A stretch of DNA of 20,881 nt from assembly GCA_947627085.1 (NCBI GenBank), contig CANQUO010000008.1, positions 1 to 20,881 of the forward strand. The letters are read 5' to 3'. Each line of letters opens with the position of its first letter. Position 1 is the stretch's first letter. The stretch is from an uncultured Oscillospiraceae bacterium. GTDB taxonomy: Bacteria; Bacillota; Clostridia; Oscillospirales; Oscillospiraceae. The translations under genes and the position numbers were made by a program. Shown here piece by piece: positions 15,476 through 20,881 of this stretch. The notes under the pieces are model-generated. The model had not been told where the DNA came from. It saw only the letters and a list, made by a program, of their open reading frames with translations, and did no database searches.

Positions 15476-16630
15476 TCATTCCCAAAGGGCGGCGTAGATG
15501 GCGGCGATGTCAGCCTTCGTGACCTCCCGCCTTGTATTGGCGGGACTTCCGCTTATTATGGCGTCGTCGGACATCTTGTCGATGCTCTTGAAAAACTCCT
15601 CCCGGTCCACGCCGTAGCCATTCAGCGTCGGAATATTGAGCCTTTGGCAGATATCCTCCACCGCCCGCAAAAATCCATTGGCGTTCTCCTCGTCCGTCGC
15701 GCCGTTTTTCGCGATTCCGACAGCCCGGGCAAGGTCCGCGAATCTCTCATATGCCCCGCTGAGGGCGAAAGCGAGACATTCCGGCAGGAGCATGGCGTTT
15801 GACACCCCGTGTGGCACGTGGAAGAGGGCCCCGATGGGACGGCTCATGCCGTGGACTATGGTTACGGAGGAGTTATTGAAGGCCGCCCCCGCCTCCAGCG
15901 CCGCCAGGGACATCTGCTCCCGCGCCTCAAGGTCCCCGCCGTTACGGTAAGCTATGGGCAGGTATTTGAATATCCTCTTTACGGCGGACAGGGCCAGGGT
16001 GTCGGTGAGTGGCTGGGCCTTTTTCGAGGTGTATGCCTCGATGGCGTGGGTCAGGGCGTCAAGGCCCGTGGCCGCGGTGACGGAGGGTGGGGCGGTGACG
16101 GTGAAAGCCGGGTCGATGACCGCCAGGTCCGGCATCAGGGCCGCGCCCCGGAGCAGCATCTTCACGTCCTTTTCCGTATCCGTGATTATGGTGAATTTCG
16201 TGGCCTCGGAGCCCGTGCCGGCGGTGGTGGGTATGGCCGCCATGGGTGGCAACGGCCCCGGTATCTCCCGGCCCATATAGTCGCGCATGTGGCCGGGGTT
16301 TACGCTCATGGCCGCTATGGCCTTCATGGTGTCCATGGGGCTGCCGCCGCCAAGGGCTATGAGGCAGTCGCACTCCCGCTCCCGGAAAACCGAGAGCCCC
16401 ACCTCCACCATCTTGTCCGTGGGCTCGCCGCCCACGCCGGAAAATACCTCAAATTCGCCGCCCATCTTATCAAGGACACCGGTGAGCTTTTCAAGGTTTC
16501 CGAGCCTCACCATGGCCTCGTCCGTGACGATAAGGGCCCGGCGGCCCATTTTTATCAAAGCCTCCGCCGCGTTCTCCAGCGCGCCCTCGCCGCTTATTAT
16601 CCTCGGCGTCATGATAAACTCATTTGCCAT
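15476..16630 (-). CDS. Iron-containing alcohol dehydrogenase (group III), possible malonate semialdehyde reductase
   Basis: Cytoplasmic NAD(P)-dependent dehydrogenase of 384 residues. Nucleotide-binding motif GGGSPMD (94-100); the TTAGTGSE stretch (135-142); metal ligands of the family at Asp191 and His195 (GLDALTHAIEAYTS), His260 (IVHGMSRPIG) and His274 (HVPHG). The motifs are intact, so it should be active. The start at 16630 has AGAGG 7 bases upstream; the longer open frame runs into the repeat region and is rejected. The stop lies 9 bases from the iolC start, so it heads the iol unit. Inferred role: reducing malonate semialdehyde from inositol breakdown to 3-hydroxypropionate, which would reoxidise NADH made by IolG. 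Other aldehydes or ketoses are possible, because substrate specificity in this family is hard to read from sequence. Confidence 0.92.
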   Translation of the reverse strand: MANEFIMTPRIISGEGALENAAEALIKMGRRALIVTDEAMVRLGNLEKLTGVLDKMGGEFEVFSGVGGEPTDKMVEVGLSVFRERECDCLIALGGGSPMDTMKAIAAMSVNPGHMRDYMGREIPGPLPPMAAIPTTAGTGSEATKFTIITDTEKDVKMLLRGAALMPDLAVIDPAFTVTAPPSVTAATGLDALTHAIEAYTSKKAQPLTDTLALSAVKRIFKYLPIAYRNGGDLEAREQMSLAALEAGAAFNNSSVTIVHGMSRPIGALFHVPHGVSNAMLLPECLAFALSGAYERFADLARAVGIAKNGATDEENANGFLRAVEDICQRLNIPTLNGYGVDREEFFKSIDKMSDDAIISGSPANTRREVTKADIAAIYAALWE

Positions 16631-16637
16631 ATTTATA

Positions 16638-16642
16638 CCTCT
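16638..16642 (-). promoter_or_regulatory. Ribosome binding site of the iron alcohol dehydrogenase
   Basis: AGAGG on the minus strand, 7 bases before the ATG at 16630. It supports this start over an upstream ATG at 16822, whose extension would be encoded by the hairpin element. Confidence 0.6.
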
Positions 16643-16646
16643 CAAT

Positions 16647-16674
16647 GGAAAATGAGGCAAAAGCCTCATTTTCC
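16647..16674. repeat. Perfect 12-bp palindrome before the alcohol dehydrogenase gene
   Basis: GGAAAATGAGGC (16647-16658), loop AAAA, then GCCTCATTTTCC (16663-16674). It lies only 16 bases upstream of the alcohol dehydrogenase ATG, so in the mRNA it would form just before the ribosome binding site, or act as a terminator in front of the gene. 27 of 28 bases match the copy at 16885-16912, with the loop in the same orientation. Confidence 0.8.
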
Positions 16675-16702
16675 GCAGTTTGTCAAAAAACTCAAATTCA
16701 AT

Positions 16703-16735
16703 ATTTTTTCCGGCGGCATGTACGTCGGAAAAAAT
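16703..16735. repeat. Hairpin with 13-bp stem
   Basis: Arms ATTTTTTCCGGCG (16703-16715) and CGTCGGAAAAAAT (16723-16735) pair along their length with one G-T pair around a 7-base loop. On both strands the T run is in the first arm, so it does not look like an intrinsic terminator. Part of the structured element. Confidence 0.7.
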
Positions 16736-16741
16736 CCCTTT

Positions 16742-16787
16742 TGTCGCCCAAGTGTGCGGCCCTTCGGGCCGTGCGCGCAGGGCGACA
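16742..16787. repeat. Nested hairpin
   Basis: Outer arms TGTCGCCC (16742-16749) and GGGCGACA (16780-16787) are perfectly complementary. Inside them CGGCCC (16757-16762) and GGGCCG (16766-16771) form a second perfect stem around TTC. Part of the structured element. Confidence 0.7.
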
Positions 16788-16790
16788 GCA

Positions 16791-16834
16791 GGGAAATCGC
16801 GCGTGAATTTCGCAAAATTCATGCGCTGTTTCCC
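16791..16834. repeat. Long imperfect hairpin, 20-position stem
   Basis: Arms 16791-16810 and 16815-16834 pair over 20 positions with one mismatch (16798 with 16827) and two G-T pairs, closing on a 4-base loop CGCA. The outer ends are GGGAAA and TTTCCC. Part of the structured element. Confidence 0.7.
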
Positions 16835-16848
16835 GCATGTTCCCCTTT

Positions 16849-16877
16849 GTCGGAAAAGGCCAATGGCCTTTTTCGAC
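16849..16877. repeat. Hairpin with 13-bp stem and 3-base loop
   Basis: Arms GTCGGAAAAGGCC (16849-16861) and GGCCTTTTTCGAC (16865-16877) pair fully except for one G-T pair; the loop is AAT. It sits directly beside the 16885-16912 palindrome and is part of the structured element. Confidence 0.75.
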
Positions 16878-16884
16878 AGGCTGT

Positions 16885-16912
16885 GGAAAATGAGGCAAAA
16901 GCCTCATTTCCC
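16885..16912 (-). terminator. Palindrome behind the GH105 gene, probable intrinsic terminator
   Basis: On the minus strand a stem TGAGGC / GCCTCA with loop TTTT, extended by A residues before and T residues after, starts 25 bases after the GH105 stop. The arms (12 bases) have one mismatch, 16887 against 16910. The A-tract, GC stem and T-tract design can stop transcription in either direction. It is 27 of 28 bases identical to the palindrome at 16647-16674. Confidence 0.5.
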
Positions 16913-16937
16913 GATACATTTTGGTTTTGATCCGGTT

Positions 16938-18041
16938 TTACATTTCTCGCAGAAGCTCTATAAGGAACAGCATGGCCAAAGCCTGGCCGTAGGGCATGGG
17001 CTTGAGCTCCACGTTTTTATAAAAGTCCAGGGACTCCCGTCCCATGGGAGTGCCGTAGGAGACCTGGCGCACCACGCCGTCGGGGCCGATGTTGTCAAGC
17101 ATTGGCCCCAGGGCCCGCCTGGCCACCTCGGCAAAATCCGGGTCCAGAAGGCCGGTGTGGACGGCCCTTAAAAGCCCGTAGCCGAAGCCGCAGGTGGCGC
17201 TGGACTCCACGTAAGAGGTGGGGTCGTCAATGAGCGTGTGCCACATGCCCTCGGGGCTCTGGTTGGCCCGAAGGCTCTCCGCCTGGGCGCAAAGGAGCTC
17301 CGTCAGCCGCTCCCGGGTATCCTCGCTTGCGGTCCCCATTGCCAGAAACTCGGGTATCGCTATGGTGACCCAGCAATTTCCCCGGCCCCAGAAGGCCCCG
17401 GCGAAGTTGTGGCGGCCCTTGAAGGTCCAACCGTGATACCAAAGGCCGGTCTTGCTGTCCGCCAGGTACTTGGCGTGCAGTAAAAACTGCCTCTCCGCCT
17501 CACGAGTGTACTCGGGCTTACGCTCGATCCTGCCCATATTGGCCAGGAACAGCACCGTCATGAAGAGGGTGTCGTCCCAGAGCTCCTGATCGTTTCTGGC
17601 GTCGGAGGTCATGTGCTGAAACCCCCCCTCGCAGGTCCTGGGGAGGTCCTCCATTATCCACCTGGCCGTCTCACGGCAGGGGGCCAGATACCGCTCGCTC
17701 CCCAGATACTCGCCCAGGTACGACATGGTGAGAAAGGGCGTCACGGTGTTGACGTTCAGGGCCGGAAAGCCGATCTCAAGCTGGCTTTCATAGAATTTCA
17801 CCAACATGTCAAGGTACTTTTTGTCCCCGGTGACGGACAGGAGCTTCCATAGGCCGTAAAGCCCCACGCCCTGGGTCCACTCCCAGTGCTGATAGCGGCG
17901 TATATCATCGCCGGCCAGGTTTTTCTCCCTCATGTTGTCCAGGAACACCTGGTCCGGCTCGTAGAGCACAGGCGCGAAGGCGGCGGTGAGCCTTTCAAGC
18001 TTGTCCTCTATTGCCGCTTTACAGGTCGTCGTGCTTACCAT
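16938..18041 (-). CDS. Unsaturated uronyl hydrolase, GH105 (GH88-related, YteR-like)
   Basis: Predicted to remove the 4,5-unsaturated uronic acid left at the non-reducing end of an oligosaccharide after cleavage by a polysaccharide lyase, by hydration of the double bond. 367 residues with an alpha/alpha-toroid pattern. Diagnostic stretches: ELWDDTLFMTV (153-163), whose Asp pair matches the catalytic acid region of YteR; FWGRGNCW (217-224); and SYVESSATCGFGYGLLRA (276-293). No signal peptide, so it should act in the cytoplasm on imported oligosaccharides. The ATG is 2 bases after the HAD stop; GGAGG lies 13 bases upstream inside the HAD gene. GH105 members usually act on unsaturated rhamnogalacturonyl disaccharides, but glucuronyl-specific members exist, so the linkage is open. 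It is the last gene before the structured non-coding region. Confidence 0.88.
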   Translation of the reverse strand: MVSTTTCKAAIEDKLERLTAAFAPVLYEPDQVFLDNMREKNLAGDDIRRYQHWEWTQGVGLYGLWKLLSVTGDKKYLDMLVKFYESQLEIGFPALNVNTVTPFLTMSYLGEYLGSERYLAPCRETARWIMEDLPRTCEGGFQHMTSDARNDQELWDDTLFMTVLFLANMGRIERKPEYTREAERQFLLHAKYLADSKTGLWYHGWTFKGRHNFAGAFWGRGNCWVTIAIPEFLAMGTASEDTRERLTELLCAQAESLRANQSPEGMWHTLIDDPTSYVESSATCGFGYGLLRAVHTGLLDPDFAEVARRALGPMLDNIGPDGVVRQVSYGTPMGRESLDFYKNVELKPMPYGQALAMLFLIELLREM

Positions 18042-18043
18042 AT

Positions 18044-18571
18044 TTACAGTTTTTCCTCCAAAGTGAGCATGAGGGGCAGGAGCTCAGACGGCGAACTCAC
18101 CGTGTAGTCCGGCACCCAGTCCGCCTCCTCGTATGTGTGAAAGTAGCGGGGCGACCAGTCCATCCACACGGACTTAAGTCCCATGCGGTTGGCCCCGGCG
18201 ACGTCCTTTTTAAGGTTATTGCCCACCATGACCACCCGGCTCCGGTCCTCCGGCGTGAGCCCAAGCTTTTCAAAGGCCGTCAGGAACATGGTTTTGTCGG
18301 GCTTTTGCTTCCCCACCAGCTCCGATATGACCCAGGCGTCTGGCACATCGTAAAGGCCGTGGGCGGTGTAGACGTTTCTGAAGGACTCCGCCTCCCCGTC
18401 CACCACCATGCAGACGGTGAAGCCCTCACGGTGAAGGGCAAGTAACGCCTCGGCGGCGCCGGGTCTGAGCTCGGCGCGCGTGACGATGCCCCTTTCGTCA
18501 AACTCCTGGCTCGACTCGTCCACCAGCGTGTCGCCGCTGTCAAGAAAGACGATGAGCCGCTTATTCGTCAT
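18044..18571 (-). CDS. HAD-superfamily protein with divergent active-site motifs
   Basis: 175 residues, cytoplasmic, with the Rossmann-like core of the haloacid dehalogenase superfamily. Motif I is DSGDTL: the nucleophile Asp11 is present, but the usual general acid/base position (+2) is Gly13. Motif II reads CMVVDG, with Val57 where Ser or Thr is usual. Motif III is probably Lys90 in KPD. Motif IV is VGNNLKKDVAGA, with Asn118 in place of the first acidic residue and Asp123 retained. Gly at +2 occurs in some working HAD phosphatases, so the protein may still be active, perhaps on a sugar phosphate, but specificity cannot be assigned. It overlaps the OppF-like gene by 11 bases and is followed after 2 bases by the unsaturated uronyl hydrolase gene, so it travels with that transporter and glycosidase unit. 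Confidence 0.85.
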   Translation of the reverse strand: MTNKRLIVFLDSGDTLVDESSQEFDERGIVTRAELRPGAAEALLALHREGFTVCMVVDGEAESFRNVYTAHGLYDVPDAWVISELVGKQKPDKTMFLTAFEKLGLTPEDRSRVVMVGNNLKKDVAGANRMGLKSVWMDWSPRYFHTYEEADWVPDYTVSSPSELLPLMLTLEEKL

Positions 18572-19565
18572 AGGAAAATCCTTTCAGCGCAAGCTCCTTC
18601 GCCCGGTGGCAGGCCACATAGTGCTCGGGCTCCGCCTCCACGTACTCCGGGGCCTCCTTCTCACACCGCTGGGTGCAGTAGCGGCACCTTGTGTGGAAAT
18701 AACAGCCGCTGGGGGGATTGGCGGGGTTGGGTATCTCGCCCTCCAGGGGTATGCGCTCCATCTGCTTTGCGGGGTCGGCCACGGGCACGGCGGAGAGAAG
18801 GCTCTCGGTGTAGGGGTGCATGGGGTGGGAGAAGAGCTTTTTGGTGGGGGCGAACTCCACCATCTTCCCAAGGTACATGACGCCCACCCGGTCGGATATA
18901 TACTCCACCACCGATAAGTCGTGGCTTATGAAGAGGAAGGTCAGGTCAAACTCCTTTTGAAGGTCGTGGAGAAGGTTTATGACCTGGGCCTGAATTGAAA
19001 CGTCAAGGGCCGACACCGCCTCGTCGCAGACGATTATCCGGGGATTAAGCACAAGGGCCCGGGCTATGCCGATACGCTGGCGCTGGCCGCCGGAGAAGGC
19101 GTGTGGATAGCGCTTGAGGTAGGCGGTGTTGAGGCCCACCTTGGCGGCGATGTCCATGACCTTCCTCTCCATCTCCTCCTTGGGCATGTGGGGGTAGTTT
19201 GCCAAAAGGGGCTCCTTTATGATGTCCAGCACCGTCATGCGGGGGTCCAGGGAGGAGTAGGGGTCCTGGAATATCATCTGAATCTCCTTGCGGTACTCCT
19301 TCATGGTCTTTTTGTCGATTTTGAGAAAATCGATAAGCTCCCCCTCCGAGGTGGTGTACATGACCTGCCCCGCGGTGGGCTCGTAGGCCCGGACGATGCA
19401 CCGGCCAAGGGTGGTCTTGCCGCAGCCGGACTCGCCCACGATTCCCATGGTCTCGCCCTCGTTGACCTTGAAGCTCACATCGCCCACCGCGTGGACGGTG
19501 ACGCCCTTGGAGGGGAAGTCCATCTTGATGTTCTTCACGTCAAGGATATTGTCGCCCTTACTCAT
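18561..19565 (-). CDS. ABC transporter ATP-binding protein, OppF/DppF type
   Basis: Second ATPase of the same importer, expected to pair with the OppD-like subunit. 334 residues. Walker A GESGCGKT (44-51), Q-loop Gln100, signature FSGGQ (157-161), Walker B IIVCDEA (177-183) with Glu182, and switch His215. The C-terminal extension has a cysteine cluster (C288, C294, C297, C301, C319) like that of other OppF/DppF proteins. The frame stays open 135 bases further upstream, but I chose the ATG at 19565 because GGAGGG lies 8 bases before it and homologues begin about here; the longer version would lie deep in the previous gene. It overlaps the upstream gene by 8 bases and the downstream HAD gene by 11. 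No substrate-binding protein or OppB is visible; they are probably beyond base 20881. Confidence 0.94.
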   Translation of the reverse strand: MSKGDNILDVKNIKMDFPSKGVTVHAVGDVSFKVNEGETMGIVGESGCGKTTLGRCIVRAYEPTAGQVMYTTSEGELIDFLKIDKKTMKEYRKEIQMIFQDPYSSLDPRMTVLDIIKEPLLANYPHMPKEEMERKVMDIAAKVGLNTAYLKRYPHAFSGGQRQRIGIARALVLNPRIIVCDEAVSALDVSIQAQVINLLHDLQKEFDLTFLFISHDLSVVEYISDRVGVMYLGKMVEFAPTKKLFSHPMHPYTESLLSAVPVADPAKQMERIPLEGEIPNPANPPSGCYFHTRCRYCTQRCEKEAPEYVEAEPEHYVACHRAKELALKGFSYDE

Positions 19566-20622
19566 CAGCCTTTCCCTCCTTTTTGGCGTTGGGACAGCCC
19601 GTGCAGGCAAAGCAGGCGATCTTGTGCTCGCCGCCCACGTCCACAAGCTCCGGGTCATATACGTTGCAGACGCCCTCGATGCGCTTGGAGCATCTCTCAT
19701 AGAAGCCGCACCCGGCGGGCAGGTTCAGGGCCAAAGGGACGGTGCCCTCGATGGAATAGAGCCGGTCCTGATTTTTCGTGCCTATTTTGTGCACGGAGCC
19801 CAGAAGCCCCTGGGTGTAGGGGTGCATGGGGCGGGCGTAGAGCTCGGCGGCGGGGGCGGTCTCCACCACTCGGCCCAGGTACATGACTGCCACCCGGTCG
19901 CACATCCCGGCCACCACGCCCAGGTCGTGGGTGATGAAGAGGATGGACATGCCGAAGTCCTTCTGGAGCTCCTTCATTATCTCCAGTATCTGTGCCTGAA
20001 TGGTCACGTCGAGGGCCGTGGTGGGCTCGTCGGCAATAAGGAGCTTGGGGTTGCACACAAGGGCCATGGCGATTAGCGCCCGCTGGAGCATGCCGCCGGA
20101 GAACTCGTGGGGATACTGGTTATAGCGCTTTTCGGCGTTGGCGATGCCCACCTTTTTCATGACCTCAAGGGATATCCTCTTCGATTCCTTCTTGTCCTTT
20201 GTTATATGCAGGCGCGTGGCCTCGTTTATCTGGTCGCCGATGGTGTACATGGGTGAGAAGGCCACCATGGGCTCCTGGAATATCATGGATATCTGCTTGC
20301 CCCGGACGGAGCGAATCTCCTTGCCCCGGGGGTTGAGGTCCAGCAGGTTCACCCGCCCCATGCCGTCGGCGTCGAATATGATCTCGCCGCTGGCCTTGCA
20401 CTTTTTGTCGTTGATACCGAGTATGGCCTTACTGGTGAGGCTCTTGCCGCATCCGGACTCGCCCACGAGACCCAGGGTCTCGCCCTTTTTTATCTCGAAG
20501 TCCACGCCCCGGACGGCGGTGAGTGTGCCCTCGTCCACCTTTATGTTTATACGAAGGTCCCGGACCTCGATTATGGTTTCGCCGGCGTCGCCGGGGACAT
20601 TTTGCTTTACGTCTTGTTCCAT
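19558..20622 (-). CDS. ABC transporter ATP-binding protein, OppD/DppD type
   Basis: First of two cytoplasmic ATPases energising the importer. 354 residues, normal for OppD/DppD. Visible motifs: Walker A GESGCGKS (54-61), Q-loop Gln116, signature FSGGM (174-178), Walker B LLIADEP (194-200) with the catalytic Glu199, and switch His232. The C-terminal oligopeptide-transporter extension holds the cysteines C305, C311, C319 and C337, the spacing associated with an iron-sulphur site in some OppD/DppD proteins; C340 and C343 follow. The ATG at 20622 has AAGGAG about 10 bases upstream. The 3' end overlaps the next gene by 8 bases, which suggests translational coupling. The fold and role are secure; the cargo is unknown. 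The neighbouring glycosidases make an oligosaccharide possible, but this is inference. Confidence 0.95.
   Translation of the reverse strand: MEQDVKQNVPGDAGETIIEVRDLRINIKVDEGTLTAVRGVDFEIKKGETLGLVGESGCGKSLTSKAILGINDKKCKASGEIIFDADGMGRVNLLDLNPRGKEIRSVRGKQISMIFQEPMVAFSPMYTIGDQINEATRLHITKDKKESKRISLEVMKKVGIANAEKRYNQYPHEFSGGMLQRALIAMALVCNPKLLIADEPTTALDVTIQAQILEIMKELQKDFGMSILFITHDLGVVAGMCDRVAVMYLGRVVETAPAAELYARPMHPYTQGLLGSVHKIGTKNQDRLYSIEGTVPLALNLPAGCGFYERCSKRIEGVCNVYDPELVDVGGEHKIACFACTGCPNAKKEGKADE
19574..19579 (-). promoter_or_regulatory. Ribosome binding site that fixes the OppF-like start
   Basis: GGAGGG on the minus strand, 8 bases before the ATG at 19565 and inside the end of the OppD-like gene. 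It supports the internal start over the open-frame extension that reaches 19700. Confidence 0.7.
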
Positions 20623-20645
20623 AGCTTTTCCGCTCCTTTCCGCTC

Positions 20646-20881
20646 TTATTTGTAGGGATCGGCGGCGTCACGCATACCGTCGCCAAGGAAGTTGAAGGCG
20701 AGAACGGTGATGATGACGAAGATAAGGGGTATCATCTTCCAGGGGCACTTGGCCACGGTGACAAGGTCCTCGGTCTCTTTAAGAAGGACGCCCCAGGAGG
20801 TGGCGGGGGACTTCATGCCGAGCCCCAGATAGCTCATGGAGGTCTCGCCGATGATGGAGCCGGGGATGCCCAGGGTAAGGC
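20646..20881 (-). CDS. ABC transporter permease, DppC/OppC family (C-terminal part only)
   Basis: Inner-membrane permease subunit of an oligopeptide-type ABC importer. Only the last 77 codons are inside the window; the 5' part continues beyond base 20881. The visible peptide contains the stretch that follows the cytoplasmic EAA loop in this family (GETSMSYLGLGMKSPATSWG, matching the family pattern E-x-S-x-LGLG-x-x-x-P-x-x-SWG). A last hydrophobic segment (MIPLIFVIITVLAFNFLGDG) and the typical end GDGMRDAADPYK follow. The TAA stop is at 20646-20648. The ATPase gene follows after 23 bases, so the genes are probably co-transcribed. The substrate cannot be read from this fragment; Opp/Dpp-type systems carry peptides or, in many Firmicutes and Thermotogae, oligosaccharides. 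Confidence 0.9.
   Translation of the reverse strand, partial: LTLGIPGSIIGETSMSYLGLGMKSPATSWGVLLKETEDLVTVAKCPWKMIPLIFVIITVLAFNFLGDGMRDAADPYK

Larger units (their letters stand above)
16631..16937. other. 307-base non-coding region made of six consecutive hairpins
   Basis: The only gene-free stretch above 300 bases. It is filled with inverted repeats: 16647-16674 (12-bp perfect stem), 16703-16735 (13 bp with one G-T pair), 16742-16787 (8-bp outer stem with a 6-bp GC inner hairpin at 16757-16771), 16791-16834 (20 positions with one mismatch and two G-T pairs), 16849-16877 (13 bp with one G-T pair) and 16885-16912 (12 bp with one mismatch). The ends at 16647 and 16912 carry related sequences, so the whole could be a mobile miniature element or a dispersed structured repeat. 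A function as terminator or leader between the uronyl hydrolase unit and the alcohol dehydrogenase-iol unit is likely but inferred. No convincing protein lies in it. Confidence 0.75.

Noticed and set aside
16681..16686. TTGACA on the minus strand as a -35 promoter box for the dehydrogenase-iol unit
   Set aside because: At 16-18 bases spacing the -10 position reads CTTTTG or similar and falls in the palindrome; not convincing, although a promoter somewhere in this region is expected if the hairpins terminate transcription.
16631..16822. 64-residue N-terminal extension of the alcohol dehydrogenase
   Set aside because: It would be encoded by the hairpin element and is unlike the family's N-terminus; the ATG at 16630 has its own ribosome binding site.
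16647..16912. CRISPR array
   Set aside because: Only two copies of the palindrome, about 240 bases apart, with no regular spacers and no cas genes.
15809..16930. Long plus-strand open frame (373 codons) opposite the alcohol dehydrogenase and hairpin region
   Set aside because: Low-complexity Gly/Val/His/Arg-rich translation typical of antisense frames in GC-rich genes; no domain, and it crosses the hairpin element.
16631..16937. Insertion sequence
   Set aside because: Related ends exist, but there is no transposase and no visible target-site duplication; at most a non-autonomous element.
19566..19700. 45-residue extension of the OppF-like protein
   Set aside because: It lies inside the OppD-like gene in another frame, and GGAGGG precedes the internal ATG at 19565.
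1..20881. tRNA, rRNA or riboswitch genes
   Set aside because: No cloverleaf, rRNA core or known riboswitch pattern seen; apart from 16631-16937 the gaps between genes are under 40 bases, plus 94 bases at the left edge.

Overview
The window is one co-oriented catabolic locus. Every supported gene lies on the minus strand, so transcription runs from high to low coordinates. The DNA is clearly GC-rich (near 60% by eye, not counted). Genes are spaced by 0-35 bases or overlap by 4-11 bases, and most carry strong GGAGG-type ribosome binding sites. That, with Opp-type transporters beside cytoplasmic glycosidases and a full-length inositol core, suggests a GC-rich member of the Clostridia (an Oscillospiraceae-like gut anaerobe). 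The taxon is an inference; no marker gene is present.

Layout in transcription order. (1) 20881-18561: the end of a DppC/OppC-type permease, then two ATPases of an oligopeptide-family ABC importer (OppD- and OppF-like). (2) 18571-16938: a divergent HAD-family protein, then a GH105/GH88-type unsaturated uronyl hydrolase. (3) 16937-16631: the only long non-coding stretch, packed with six consecutive hairpins and bounded by two near-identical 28-base palindromes. It probably separates two transcription units and looks like a structured repeat element. (4) 16630-9789: an iron-type alcohol dehydrogenase followed by the myo-inositol genes iolC, iolD, iolE, iolG and iolB. (5) 9755-95: a GH38 alpha-mannosidase, a toroid-type heparinase/alginate-lyase-like protein, a GH2 beta-galactosidase with a TTG start, a D-lyxose (mannose) isomerase and a GH51 alpha-L-arabinofuranosidase.

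How the genes may work together. None of the glycosidases shows a signal peptide, so oligosaccharides would be imported first, plausibly by the Opp-type system, and trimmed inside the cell. IolG, IolE, IolD, IolB and IolC take myo-inositol to 2-deoxy-5-keto-gluconate 6-phosphate. The aldolase IolJ and the dehydrogenase IolA are not in the window; the iron alcohol dehydrogenase in front of iolC is a candidate for reducing the malonate semialdehyde. The most interesting reading is that inositol, mannose, galactose, arabinose and a uronic acid are all handled by one locus. Those are the building blocks of the glycan head groups of plant glycosyl inositol phosphoceramides. A lyase plus an unsaturated uronyl hydrolase would be a logical way to release inositol from a hexose-glucuronate-inositol core. 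This is a hypothesis. Pectin or arabinogalactan breakdown that merely sits beside an inositol operon is the main alternative.
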